From positions 1 to 52,274 of the forward strand of contig JAAHGL010000033.1 in assembly GCA_010692635.1 (NCBI GenBank): 52,274 nt of DNA, written 5' to 3'. Under the pieces are notes generated by a model. The model saw only the letters and a program-made list of their open reading frames with translations. It did no database searches and was not told the DNA's origin. Below are positions 41,888-49,967 of the stretch, one piece after another. Position 1 is the first letter of the stretch. Each line of letters begins with the position of its first letter. The position numbers and the translations under genes were made by a program. This stretch comes from Symploca sp. SIO2C1 (GTDB lineage: Bacteria; Cyanobacteriota; Cyanobacteriia; Cyanobacteriales; Coleofasciculaceae).

Positions 41888-42898
41888 ATGGATGTAATGG
41901 AACTGATCTATTTGTTAGCAGGTGTTGGGCTAGGGTTCATAGGGAACCGCCTTATCCGCTCTCCTAAGGAAACGGTTACTACTACAGCAGAGTCTTTAAC
42001 CCAAGATGCCCCTCAGGAAAACAAACCTGATCTCAAGCAAAAGACAGTGGAATCAAAAGTAGCGTCTATACCTCAAGAGGATTCTTCAGAGAAACTCCAC
42101 ACTCTCCAAAAAGAACTCAAACAAACCCAAATGGCTTATGAAATGGCAAAGCATATGGGTCAGTTTAAAGCCGGATTTTTAGCACGGACTTCCCACGAGT
42201 TGCGATCGCCCCTCAGCAGCTTAATGGGTATGCATCAACTGATTTTGTCCGATCTTTGTGATTCTCCAGAAGAAGAACGAGATTTTCTTGCTCAAGCAAA
42301 CATCTCTGCTCAGAAGATGGTGAAACTCTTAGATGAAGTAATTGCTGTAGCAAAAACTGAACATGGCACAAATAGCTTAGACACTCAACCTGTCGAGTTG
42401 ACCAAGGTATTTGAAGAAGTAGATGATCTTACCTATCTACAAGCAGCAAATCGCAATCTCCAGCTGGAAATAGTTTCTCCTGAACCCAAAATTCAGATTT
42501 TAGCAGACCCACGGCGCTTCAAGCAGGTTCTCTTAGCTCTTGTGGATACTGCCATTTCCCAAATAGAAGATGGTAGCATTAAGGTTTGGGCTAGTCTCTC
42601 TCCTGAGGGTCAAGAGGTTTACATCTGGATTGATGTCCAAGCCCCCAATTCTATTTGGAGTGAATCAGTTGATTCACTTTCCACGACACCTGAGGTAGAG
42701 GAGTCAACATCTGAAACTGCAAAAATTTCACCTGGGTTAAATTTTTTCATGGTTCAGACCCTGATCGAACAAATGCAGGGACACCTCCAAGTCGTATCAG
42801 TATCGGAAGAAGATAGCCAAAGTAATGCTGATAACGAAAAAAATCTTACCCGGCTTCAGTATTCTATGCCCCTAACTCCTGAGACTGTAGAGAAGTGA
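41888..42898 (+). CDS. Histidine-kinase-like membrane protein with degenerate ATPase domain
   Basis: 336 residues. N-terminal membrane anchor (LIYLLAGVGLGFIGNRLI), acidic linker, coiled region, then a normal dimerisation box with H103 (FLARTSHELRSPLSSLMG). The ATPase part is eroded: the N-box asparagine is replaced (QVLLALVDTAIS). No DxGxG G1 motif is seen (IDVQAPNSIW instead), and G2 reads SPGLNFFMV rather than GxGLGL. It could accept or dock phosphoryl partners but is unlikely to bind ATP normally. Tail-to-tail overlap of 35 bases with the GNAT gene. Confidence 0.8.
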   Translation: MDVMELIYLLAGVGLGFIGNRLIRSPKETVTTTAESLTQDAPQENKPDLKQKTVESKVASIPQEDSSEKLHTLQKELKQTQMAYEMAKHMGQFKAGFLARTSHELRSPLSSLMGMHQLILSDLCDSPEEERDFLAQANISAQKMVKLLDEVIAVAKTEHGTNSLDTQPVELTKVFEEVDDLTYLQAANRNLQLEIVSPEPKIQILADPRRFKQVLLALVDTAISQIEDGSIKVWASLSPEGQEVYIWIDVQAPNSIWSESVDSLSTTPEVEESTSETAKISPGLNFFMVQTLIEQMQGHLQVVSVSEEDSQSNADNEKNLTRLQYSMPLTPETVEK

Positions 42899-43352
42899 CT
42901 GGTACAGGAGCCGCTAGAGGTTGATTATGTAAAACCATCGTAGTACTGGAGTTATACTCAAAACCAATACGTTCGTAGAAACTTTGTTGGTAAGTAGTCA
43001 TTAGATAAACCCGCTCTACCCGATTCACTTGAGGATGAATCAGCACTGTTTCTACTAACTTACGCCCAAGTCCTGCACCGCGATATTCTGGGTGAATTAC
43101 CACATCCCAAATTGTTGCCCGGTAAACACCATCTGAGTTAGCCCTAGCAAATCCAATCAGCTTCTGATTATCCCACACAGTAACAACAGCTTGAGAGTTA
43201 GCGATCGCTATTTGCAAGTCCTCAATTTTTCTGTCTTGTGCCCAAAAAGCACCTAGGCGAAACAACCCCTGGAGTTGGTAATAATCAATTTTAGAGGTGC
43301 GATTCTCTTGTGGAGACACTTCGTTAACGAATTCAATATGGCGACAATCCAT
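42864..43352 (-). CDS. GNAT-family N-acetyltransferase
   Basis: 162 residues from ATG 43352, with AAGGA 12 bases upstream; a TTG three codons earlier would be too close to that site. The acetyl-CoA-binding motif A is VIHPEYRGAGLGRKLVETVL, preceded by the strand ATIWDVV and followed by VYLMTTYQQSFYERIGF. The substrate is unknown; the N-terminal domain (YYQLQGLFRLGAFWAQDRKI) is typical of a cyanobacterial subgroup. The 3' end overlaps the kinase-like gene by 35 bases. Confidence 0.85.
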   Translation of the reverse strand: MDCRHIEFVNEVSPQENRTSKIDYYQLQGLFRLGAFWAQDRKIEDLQIAIANSQAVVTVWDNQKLIGFARANSDGVYRATIWDVVIHPEYRGAGLGRKLVETVLIHPQVNRVERVYLMTTYQQSFYERIGFEYNSSTTMVLHNQPLAAPVPVTSLQSQELGA

Positions 43353-43544
43353 TTTTACCAAAATTCCTTTTGAGTGTTTTTATAGTTACGGCAGATCTAA
43401 GATGCAAGAGCTAATCCTGCTAAGACTAAAACTTAGCCTTAGTCATTCAATTACACTCAGACATTAACAGCACATTGTAACGATTTTCAACAAAAATGCA
43501 AGATTAGAACAATTATTTGTTAAAGGTTGCTAACATTTCGGTCA

Positions 43545-43640
43545 AATTGAGAATTGCTAATTGCTAATTGCTAATTGAAATTCCCTTATCTCCCTTGTCT
43601 CCAGGTCTTCCCAACTTCCCCAGCTCCCCATCTCCCCATA
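43545..43640. repeat. Heptad and pyrimidine-rich repeat block
   Basis: Four CTAATTG heptads are followed by TCTCCC/CTTCCC pyrimidine-rich units. Seen from the other strand this is the same purine-rich module that occurs in the in-gene cassettes. It occupies the gap between the GNAT gene and rpoD; the rest of 43353-43703 shows no gene. Confidence 0.75.
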
Positions 43641-43643
43641 AAT

Positions 43644-43677
43644 AAAGGAGGGGCAACCCTAATGTCACTCCTCCTTT
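43644..43677 (-). terminator. Probable rpoD terminator
   Basis: AAAGGAGG and CCTCCTTT are 8-bp perfect complements with an 18-base loop, 26 bases after the rpoD stop. On the minus strand the stem runs directly into TTTATTTAT, consistent with intrinsic termination. Confidence 0.6.
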
Positions 43678-43703
43678 CAACTGCTAGGTAGATAAAGGGA
43701 TAT

Positions 43704-44831
43704 CTAGCGGATGTATTCCTTGAGAATACTATTACGATTGGGATGGCGCAGTTTACGGAGGGCTTTGGCTTCTATTTGCCGAATTCGTTCGCGAGTGACG
43801 TTGAAGATTTGACCAATTTCTTCTAGGGTTTTCATACGTCCATCATCCAACCCATAGCGTAGCCGGAGCACATCACGTTCGCGAGGGCTGAGGGTATCAA
43901 GGACGCTTTCGAGGTCTTCTCGCAGCAAATTTTTAGAAACTTGATCTTCTGGGGTTTCTCCATCAGCTTCAATGAAGTCTCCTAATCGAGAGTCTTCTTC
44001 TTTCCCAATTGGCGTTTCTAGAGAGATAGGTAATTGAGCAGATTTAGCAATGAATCGCAGCTTCTCGATGGTCATTTCCATGCGATCAGCAATTTCCTCT
44101 TCTGTGGGTTTGCGACCCATTTCTTGGGAAAGTATTTTGGTGGTTTTTTTAATCCGCGAGATTGTTTCATAGAGGTGAACCGGTAAGCGGATGGTGCGGG
44201 ACTGATCAGCGATTGCCCGAGTAATTGCCTGCCGAATCCACCAAGTAGCATAGGTGGAAAACTTGTAACCTTTTTCGTGATCAAACTTTTCTGCTGCCCG
44301 GATCAGACCCAGAGAGCCTTCTTGAATCAGGTCTTGAAATGAGAGCCCCCGATTCATATATTTTTTAGCAATTGAAACCACCAGACGCAGGTTTGACTGC
44401 ACCATTTTATCTTTAGCTCTTCGACCCAGGTAGAGGCGATGCTGAAATGCGGGCAGTCGCATATTTACTTCTTCTGCCCATTCACTGTCGTGGGGTTCCC
44501 GCTCTAACTGATCCCCTAGGCGCTCTCGTACTCGCTCTAATTCCAACAAGTCAGCAATTTTGCGAGCCAGTTCAATTTCTTCATCTGCTCGCAAGAGGCG
44601 AATTCTGCCAATTTCTTGCAGGTAGAGTCGAATTGAATCTTCTGTATAGTGCTTCTTTTTTGTTTGTGTTCGACGACGGGTCGATCGCACCTTCCCAGGC
44701 TTATTGTCTTCTTCCTCCTCCTGTTGAACCTCTATCAAATCGTTTCTGGTTGCATCGTCCTCAATCAAAGATTCCAACTCGCTCTGAGGCGGAGTGATAG
44801 TTGCCAGAAAATAATCGTTTGCCTGGGTCAT
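43704..44831 (-). CDS. rpoD: Principal RNA polymerase sigma factor (SigA)
   Basis: Group 1 sigma-70. ATG 44831 gives 375 residues beginning MTQANDYF, as in other cyanobacterial SigA, with GAGG eight bases upstream; a TTG at 44855 adds eight residues. Region 1.2 is [16 protein letters not shown]. Region 2 has [20 protein letters not shown] and the -10-recognising [15 protein letters not shown]. Region 3 starts at [11 protein letters not shown], and region 4.2 has [20 protein letters not shown]. The N-terminus is basic and Arg/Lys-rich ([14 protein letters not shown]), replacing the longer region 1.1 of E. coli RpoD. A long non-coding leader lies upstream. Confidence 0.95.
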   Translation of the reverse strand: MTQANDYFLATITPPQSELESLIEDDATRNDLIEVQQEEEEDNKPGKVRSTRRRTQTKKKHYTEDSIRLYLQEIGRIRLLRADEEIELARKIADLLELERVRERLGDQLEREPHDSEWAEEVNMRLPAFQHRLYLGRRAKDKMVQSNLRLVVSIAKKYMNRGLSFQDLIQEGSLGLIRAAEKFDHEKGYKFSTYATWWIRQAITRAIADQSRTIRLPVHLYETISRIKKTTKILSQEMGRKPTEEEIADRMEMTIEKLRFIAKSAQLPISLETPIGKEEDSRLGDFIEADGETPEDQVSKNLLREDLESVLDTLSPRERDVLRLRYGLDDGRMKTLEEIGQIFNVTRERIRQIEAKALRKLRHPNRNSILKEYIR

Positions 44832-45790
44832 GCCTTTATCCTCATGCTCCTTCAATTAAAGACCAGTAGATGATAAGTGTGAATCTGCTCAAGAGTGCTT
44901 ACATAGTGAGTAAATTTGCGTAGTCTTCTAAGCGTCGGAATAACCGAGTTATAGAAATTTTGATGATAATTATTTCCCTTTACTCAGCCTTCACCTGAAG
45001 ACTTTGGCTATAGTTGTTAGCACTAGTTCCTCTTGAGACTTTTTGATTGTAGCTTTATTTACAAAAAATGGGCGTCTGCTTTCAGCTTGAATCTTCAATA
45101 GCTAGTTGGGCTTCTAAAGAGCTTTTATGTACTAGTAATGGTATTTTAATTAATGCACCCATGATAGGTTCCCTCTTCTTGTGTTGTCTGCTCAGAGAGG
45201 TTAGCCTCAAAGTTCAGGTTAATAAAATTAGCTCTATTGCAGTGTTCTTGGACTGTGTTTAGCGTTTTCACCAAACTTAGGCTCAAATGTCTAGCTCTAG
45301 TTGACACTAATTTTTTTGACTCCTTTGAGTTGAGCAATGGCGATGATATCTCCTTTGCTTTTTCAATTCTTCCTCTCTAAACTCTACTGCCGGATTCAAT
45401 CTCGATCATTTCGGAGGAAAATAGCTGAAATACCATCAGCTATTTTAGTGAATTTAGCTGAAAGATGACAGCTATCAGGTCAGAAAATTTCATCAGCTCA
45501 CATTCCATTGATTAATACAGATGTTCTATAAAGCTGACAATATTCTTTGGTGACTAGATTACCGAATTTCTTTTGGACAAGAAACATTTTCTATAGATAG
45601 AGAGAAAAATTGTGCTGGGCAGAGTGTGCCGGTGTCAACCATTTTCTAACACACAAATTCCCATATGTGGTCAAGGAAATGTAAAAAAGCTATAAATTCT
45701 TGGTAAAGCACTCTCGGAAGTTATCATTGTAGCTGCCGCATCCATTTCGAGAAAGTGAAACCGACTAAACTACCTTCCTTGTTAGTTTAT
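44832..45790. other. Long non-coding region upstream of rpoD
   Basis: 959 bases without a credible gene. Short open frames at 45068-45262 and 45146-45337 have neither ribosome sites nor family resemblance. The region probably carries the rpoD promoters. At 45421-45443 there is an inverted repeat ATAGCTGA...TCAGCTAT, and AGCTGA recurs at 45456 and, inverted, at 45494. Confidence 0.6.
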
Positions 45791-46471
45791 TCAACCACCT
45801 GCTGGGGAGAGCATCCATAATTGGTCGATAGTAACAAAGTGATAACCTTGCCCTAACAGCTCAGGAACTAACTTAGCGGTTGTTTGGGCTACATCTTGAC
45901 CTCCATAATTACCATCATGTAGGACAATCAGTGAGCCACTTTGAACTTGTCGTAAGATTCGTTTTACCACAACTGAGATACCAGGACACTCCCAGTCTTC
46001 TGGCACCACACTCCACATAACGGGTCGATAGTTCCACTGATGCAATAAGCTCAAGGTTCGGGGAGTAAACAGTCCGTTAGGGGGGCGAACATCTCGAAAA
46101 ATTTCCGGATCAATCTGACATGCTTGGGAGATCGCCTGTTGGGTAGAGAGCAAACTTTGCTTGAGGACATCTGGCGACAGCGAGGGAAAGGAATAATGGT
46201 AGTATCCATGTAACCCAATCCAATGACCTTGTTGGTAGACATCTATAGCAACAGTTGGTGCATGGTTGACACAAGTGCCCAACCAAAAAAAACTAGCTCG
46301 GATATTGTAGTAGTCTAGTACTTGCAGTAATTCTGGAGTGTACTGAGGATGGGGACCATCATCAAAGGTAAGTGCGATCGCCTTTGAATTAGGATCTCCT
46401 GACCATAAGCAACGAGGAAAACAAGGTTTGAGAATTCGGTACAGGATAGGGTAAAGTGGGGCAAGCTGCAT
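45791..46471 (-). CDS. Polysaccharide deacetylase (NodB family)
   Basis: 226 residues from ATG 46471; a TTG at 46492 adds seven residues. Metal-dependent deacetylase of N-acetylated polysaccharides such as peptidoglycan or exopolymer. Motif 1 is TFDDGPHP with the catalytic and metal aspartates, motif 2 GLHGYYHYSF (H-x3-H), motif 3 RDVRPPNGLF with arginine and PP, motif 4 WSVVPEDWE and motif 5 IVLHDGN. No signal peptide is obvious, but the N-terminus (LAPLYPILYRILKPCF) is hydrophobic and could be an anchor. Confidence 0.88.
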   Translation of the reverse strand: MQLAPLYPILYRILKPCFPRCLWSGDPNSKAIALTFDDGPHPQYTPELLQVLDYYNIRASFFWLGTCVNHAPTVAIDVYQQGHWIGLHGYYHYSFPSLSPDVLKQSLLSTQQAISQACQIDPEIFRDVRPPNGLFTPRTLSLLHQWNYRPVMWSVVPEDWECPGISVVVKRILRQVQSGSLIVLHDGNYGGQDVAQTTAKLVPELLGQGYHFVTIDQLWMLSPAGG

Positions 46472-46559
46472 GATAAGCAATTCAAAATTCAAACTTCATT
46501 CCCTATTTTCAGGCTCGAGCAGCTGTATTGCCTCATAATTTGCTATATTGTCTGTAGTT

Positions 46560-46632
46560 GCTGGTGTAACTCAGTTGGTAGAGTAGTGGTTTTGTAAACC
46601 ACCTGTCGCAGGTTCGAGTCCTGTCACCAGCT
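46560..46632 (+). tRNA. tRNA-Thr (TGT anticodon)
   Basis: GCTGGTG (46560-46566) pairs with CACCAGC (46625-46631). The anticodon arm is GTGGT-TTTGTAA-ACCAC with anticodon TGT, the T arm GCAGG-TTCGAGT-CCTGT and the D loop AGTTGGTAGAG. The discriminator is T and CCA is not encoded. It reads ACA and related threonine codons. Confidence 0.95.
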
Positions 46633-46649
46633 TATAAATAACGTGTTTG

Positions 46650-46762
46650 AGAATTTAGAATTTAGAATTTAGAATGTCTTCCCCGTCTCCCTAAACTGCT
46701 TACACTCCCTCATCTTGGCGTCCAGTGCGTCTCCCCTATCTCCCCCTGTTCCCTGTTCCCTG
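46650..46762. repeat. Heptad and pyrimidine-rich repeats forming the rnc leader
   Basis: Three to four TTTAGAA units, then CGTCTCC/ATCTCCC and CTGTTCC repeats, run right up to the rnc ATG and leave no room for a Shine-Dalgarno sequence. Confidence 0.8.
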
Positions 46763-47488
46763 ATGACTATCACAGATCCTCGCCGTCAGAAACAACTGCA
46801 AAAGTTCCTGCAAAAATTGGGATTGCCTGAACAGGTTACATTAAACTGGTCACTCCTTGACCTAGCACTGACTCATCCAAGTATTTCAGCAGAAGCCAAC
46901 TACGAGCAGTTGGAGTTTGTCGGTGATGCGGTAGTACGTTTGGCAACTTCTGAGTTATTATTGGAAACCTATCCTGACTCTGGGGTTGGTGAGTTTGCTG
47001 CCATTCGTTCAGTATTGGTTAGCGATCGCATTCTTGCCCAAATTGCTCGAACTTATGGACTAGAACGTTATTTGCTCGTTTCTAATAGTGCTGCTCATGA
47101 TAGTGCTGGAGAGACATCACGGTTGGCAGATGCCTTGGAAGCAGTTTTAGGAGCCCTATATTTGAGTACTCATACCCTAGAACTCGTGCGTCCATGGTTA
47201 GATCCTCATATGGAGCAACTAGCAGCGGAAATTCGTAAAGATCCAGCACGTCAAAACTATAAAGATGCACTCCAAGAATGGACTCAAGCTAACTACAAAA
47301 TTCTTCCAGACTATCGCATTAGAGAAACTAATCCAGTACATGGTGGTGCTCACCGATTCACTGCTGAAGTCTGGCTCCAAAACCGGCGATTAGGAGAAGG
47401 AACAGGACGTTCTAAAAAGGCAGCGGAACAAGCTGCTGCCAAACAAGCATTTTGGGGAATCAGAGAGCAGGGAGCAGAGGAAGTCTAA
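46763..47488 (+). CDS. rnc: Ribonuclease III
   Basis: 241 residues from ATG 46763; the frame extends 16 codons upstream but those are repeat-encoded. It cleaves double-stranded RNA in rRNA maturation and regulation. Catalytic domain: NYEQLEFVGDAVVRLATSEL (signature with the acidic site) and DALEAVLGALYL with the second acidic cluster. The C-terminal dsRNA-binding domain runs from NYKDALQEWTQ to KKAAEQAAAKQAFW. The last residues (REQGAEEV) are encoded by GAGCAGG-type repeats. The gene ends 23 bases before the oxidoreductase start. Confidence 0.93.
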   Translation: MTITDPRRQKQLQKFLQKLGLPEQVTLNWSLLDLALTHPSISAEANYEQLEFVGDAVVRLATSELLLETYPDSGVGEFAAIRSVLVSDRILAQIARTYGLERYLLVSNSAAHDSAGETSRLADALEAVLGALYLSTHTLELVRPWLDPHMEQLAAEIRKDPARQNYKDALQEWTQANYKILPDYRIRETNPVHGGAHRFTAEVWLQNRRLGEGTGRSKKAAEQAAAKQAFWGIREQGAEEV

Positions 47489-47511
47489 AAATTGGAATCA
47501 TTTATTTCAAC

Positions 47512-48624
47512 GTGAAAAAGATTGGAATTGCAGTATTAGGAGCGGGTCGTTGGGGTACACACCTAGTACGTATTTTCTGGAAACACCCAGATGCTAATTT
47601 GATGGCAGTTATTGATCCCCAAGCAGAAAGATTAGCAGCTGTTGAAGAGCGTTTTGCTCTCAATGGTGTAGTTTTGGCTAAAGATTGGGAATCTGTACGT
47701 GGCAATCGGGAGATTGAGGCAGTTGCGATCGCAACTCCTGCTATTACCCATTATCATTTGATTGCTGATGCTCTACAGCAAGGTTACCACGTCTTAGTAG
47801 AAAAACCCCTGACCCTTAAGGTATCTGAATGCTTAGAACTATGCCACCTGGCTGAACAACACCACCGACAGTTAATGGTTGATCACACCTATCTGTTTCA
47901 CCCAGCAGTTAAGCGCGGTGAAGAGGTGGTTCAGTCGGGATACTTAGGGGAGTTACGGTATGGATACGCCGCCCGTACTCATTTAGGGCCAGTACGTCAC
48001 GATGTTGACGCCATGTGGGATCTAGCGATTCACGACATCGCGATTTTCAATACTTGGTTAGGACAGTTGCCAGTGCAAGTACAAGCGACAGGTAGAGTAT
48101 GGTTGTCAAGAGATGAGGAGATCGAGAGATTGGGAGCTGGGGAAGATGGGGGAGCGGAGGAGAGAAGGGAGACATTACCAACTCCCGATTCTCAAACAAC
48201 AAAAAACAAACAACAAAGATTAGCTGACTTAGTGCAGGTTACTCTCAACTATCCAAGTGGTTTCCAAGCTTTTATTCACCTGTGTTGGCTCAATCCTGAT
48301 AAACAGCGGCGTCTTACCGTTGTGGGAACGCAAGGAAGCTTAATTTTTGATGAAATGAACAGCCAAACTCCTCTGATTGTCCAGCATGGATATCTCAAGC
48401 AACAGGGAAATCAGTTTACTCCTGCTGGCCAAAGTCGTGAAGTTTTAGATATAGAATCAACTCAACCCTTGAGTAGAGTATGCGATCGCTTTCTCAATGA
48501 TATCCGCACTGCCGAACCCTCAAACCTTTCTTCTGGCTGGGTTGGTACTCAACTAGTAAAGATTCTTACTTGTCTGAGCCAATCTCTTGAACAAGGAGGA
48601 AACCCTGTTAAAGTTCCGAATTAA
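47512..48624 (+). CDS. Gfo/Idh/MocA-family oxidoreductase
   Basis: 370 residues from GTG 47512 (VKKIGIAVLGAGRWGTHLVR). N-terminal NAD(P)-binding Rossmann domain with GAGRWG and AVIDPQAERL, the EKP motif (VLVEKPLTL), then the C-terminal domain with VDHTYLFHPAV and the WDLAIHDIAIF stretch bearing the usual D-x2-x-H pair. The substrate is probably a sugar derivative but cannot be named. Residues about 201-236 are repeat-encoded (GAGEDGGAEERRET...TTKNKQQ) and split the beta-sheet of the C-terminal domain between VWLSRDEE and LADLVQVTLNY. Confidence 0.87.
   Translation: MKKIGIAVLGAGRWGTHLVRIFWKHPDANLMAVIDPQAERLAAVEERFALNGVVLAKDWESVRGNREIEAVAIATPAITHYHLIADALQQGYHVLVEKPLTLKVSECLELCHLAEQHHRQLMVDHTYLFHPAVKRGEEVVQSGYLGELRYGYAARTHLGPVRHDVDAMWDLAIHDIAIFNTWLGQLPVQVQATGRVWLSRDEEIERLGAGEDGGAEERRETLPTPDSQTTKNKQQRLADLVQVTLNYPSGFQAFIHLCWLNPDKQRRLTVVGTQGSLIFDEMNSQTPLIVQHGYLKQQGNQFTPAGQSREVLDIESTQPLSRVCDRFLNDIRTAEPSNLSSGWVGTQLVKILTCLSQSLEQGGNPVKVPN
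48120..48222 (+). repeat. Heptad cassette inside the Gfo/Idh gene
   Basis: Purine-rich GAGATTGGGAGCTGGGGAAG, then GACATTACCAACTCCCGATT, then AACAACAAAAAACAAACAAC: the same three modules, order and orientation as in lpxC. Confidence 0.85.
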
Positions 48625-48685
48625 TTGGGATTGCTTTATGTTGGGTCAACACTAGGACTTATGCACCATAACGAAATTACGGAAC

Positions 48686-48742
48686 GTGGAGCAAAGCCCA
48701 CGTCTTTCAAGCGTGGGATGTAGCGTCAGCGGATTTATCCGC
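48686..48742. mobile_element. Solo IS605/TnpB-like end relic
   Basis: Hairpin CCCACG-TCTTTCAAG-CGTGGG (48697-48717) followed by GATGTAGCGTCA and a second hairpin GCGGAT-TT-ATCCGC (48729-48742). The first hairpin with ATGTAGCG resembles ends of TnpB elements; no coding remains. It could alternatively end the Gfo/Idh transcript. Confidence 0.45.
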
Positions 48743-48851
48743 CGTGATAAAATGCTCATAATTCCTGCGACTCACTTGGAGTATGGGGTTCCAATCAGAA
48801 GTTAATTGGGTAAAACGCCAAACGCACCCTTAGAATTATGCATAATGGGAA

Positions 48852-49634
48852 TTACTGCTCAGAAGTGCAACAATCAACTAAAGGCTTATCGCTAATCTCC
48901 TCCAAACCAATCTGAGTCTGCTCCCACAATTCCACCCAATCCTCATCAAGTTCCTGAGCCTCCACATTACCCTCACGCAGTTCTGCCAGTGTCGTCAGGA
49001 AATCAAACCAAAGACCATTTTCTGCATAAATCTTCAGTCGTTCCCGCTTCGTTTTAAACTTTAATTGACTCTTAAGTTCAAAACTCATCGACACCCGTTC
49101 AAATCCACCCCAAACATAGTCATCATCTAACCGATTATCGGGATTACACATCATGAATAAGCGCCAAACATAAAGTCGTTCAACTTCTAGGGGTGATAAT
49201 GTTTCCGGCAGAGTAATTTTAATAATTCCTGGGGTATTGTTCAGGGCAACAATTTGTGAGTCAATCTTATTGCCTTCGTTATCTTCCAGCAAAAACTCTG
49301 CTTCTAGTTTGTAACTTTGATAAGGAACATAAAACCAAAATGTAGGACGTTCAGCAACCGTTAACCCAAAATTGGTCTCCGGGATCAAGGCAATAAGCTT
49401 TTCATTAGAGGAACAATAGCCTTCACGACTGCCTGCACCTCGACGCCTACCTGGTGTCCCTTTTGATGGTAATCTAAACTTGAGTGCCAGCTGGAATGGA
49501 GATTGATTGAGAGATATTGCTGAGGCAATTTTTGGTGTAATTAGGGCCTTGAGGATGCCCAAGCTACCCAATAGTAGGCTCGTCAATGTTAAGCCAAGAA
49601 TTATCGGTTTTGTTGGTGATTGTTTGTTGTTCAT
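48852..49634 (-). CDS. DUF928 domain protein
   Basis: 260 residues from ATG 49634 (a longer frame to 49667 lies in structured leader DNA). N-terminal hydrophobic signal or anchor (IILGLTLTSLLLGSLGILKA), then the DUF928 hallmark GTPGRRRGAGSR and KLIALIPETNFGLTVAERPTFWFYVPY. It ends with an all-beta central part and an acidic helical tail (EELWEQTQ-like). It is an exported protein of unknown function, widespread in cyanobacteria, often near CHAT or signalling genes. The Arg/Gly-rich stretch looks like repeat-derived sequence but is conserved in the family. Confidence 0.83.
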   Translation of the reverse strand: MNNKQSPTKPIILGLTLTSLLLGSLGILKALITPKIASAISLNQSPFQLALKFRLPSKGTPGRRRGAGSREGYCSSNEKLIALIPETNFGLTVAERPTFWFYVPYQSYKLEAEFLLEDNEGNKIDSQIVALNNTPGIIKITLPETLSPLEVERLYVWRLFMMCNPDNRLDDDYVWGGFERVSMSFELKSQLKFKTKRERLKIYAENGLWFDFLTTLAELREGNVEAQELDEDWVELWEQTQIGLEEISDKPLVDCCTSEQ

Positions 49635-49636
49635 AT

Positions 49637-49750
49637 CAATAAGTCTGACAGAACCGCGTCCCAACAACCGGGAAGTCTGGGTAACCTCGCCGACAGAAAT
49701 TCATTGAATATTCCGTTAACTGTTTGCGGCGAGTTCACCCAGACTTATTG
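49637..49750 (-). promoter_or_regulatory. Structured leader or small element upstream of the DUF928 gene
   Basis: CAATAAGTCTG (49637-49647) and CAGACTTATTG (49740-49750) are perfect 11-bp inverted repeats. Inside, AAGTCTGGGT-aac-CTCGCCG (49673-49692) pairs with CGGCGAG-ttc-ACCCAGACTT (49727-49746), 17 of 20 positions. The 114-bp structure begins two bases before the DUF928 start, so the right arm can pair with either of two left arms: an alternative-hairpin arrangement or a MITE. Confidence 0.6.
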
Positions 49751-49967
49751 AGAAGATAACCACTGTAAGGCTTTGGAGTTTCACACCGGGAACTAAGTTT
49801 CTGGCTGCCCTAATTTTCTCTCATCACAATGAATTAGCCCTGCCCATTCCCCATTCCCAAACGACAAATAGGTACACCATGAACAGCCGGAAACATTAAA
49901 ATTTGTTACTTTTGGAGGTTAACGGCTTTAACCTTAAAGCATAACCTAGACCTGCACAATTCCATTC

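Noticed and set aside
45068-45337. Small open frames upstream of rpoD on both strands
   Set aside because: No ribosome site, no family resemblance, and mutual overlap.
49420-49450. Arg/Gly-rich GRRRGAGSR in the DUF928 protein as another repeat insertion
   Set aside because: A PGRRxGxGxR motif at this place is conserved in DUF928 proteins, and the DNA shows no heptads.
49921-49950. Second Pho box before the SucC-like gene
   Set aside because: TTTAACCT and CATAACCT are 13 bases apart, not on an 11-base period, and there is no third unit.
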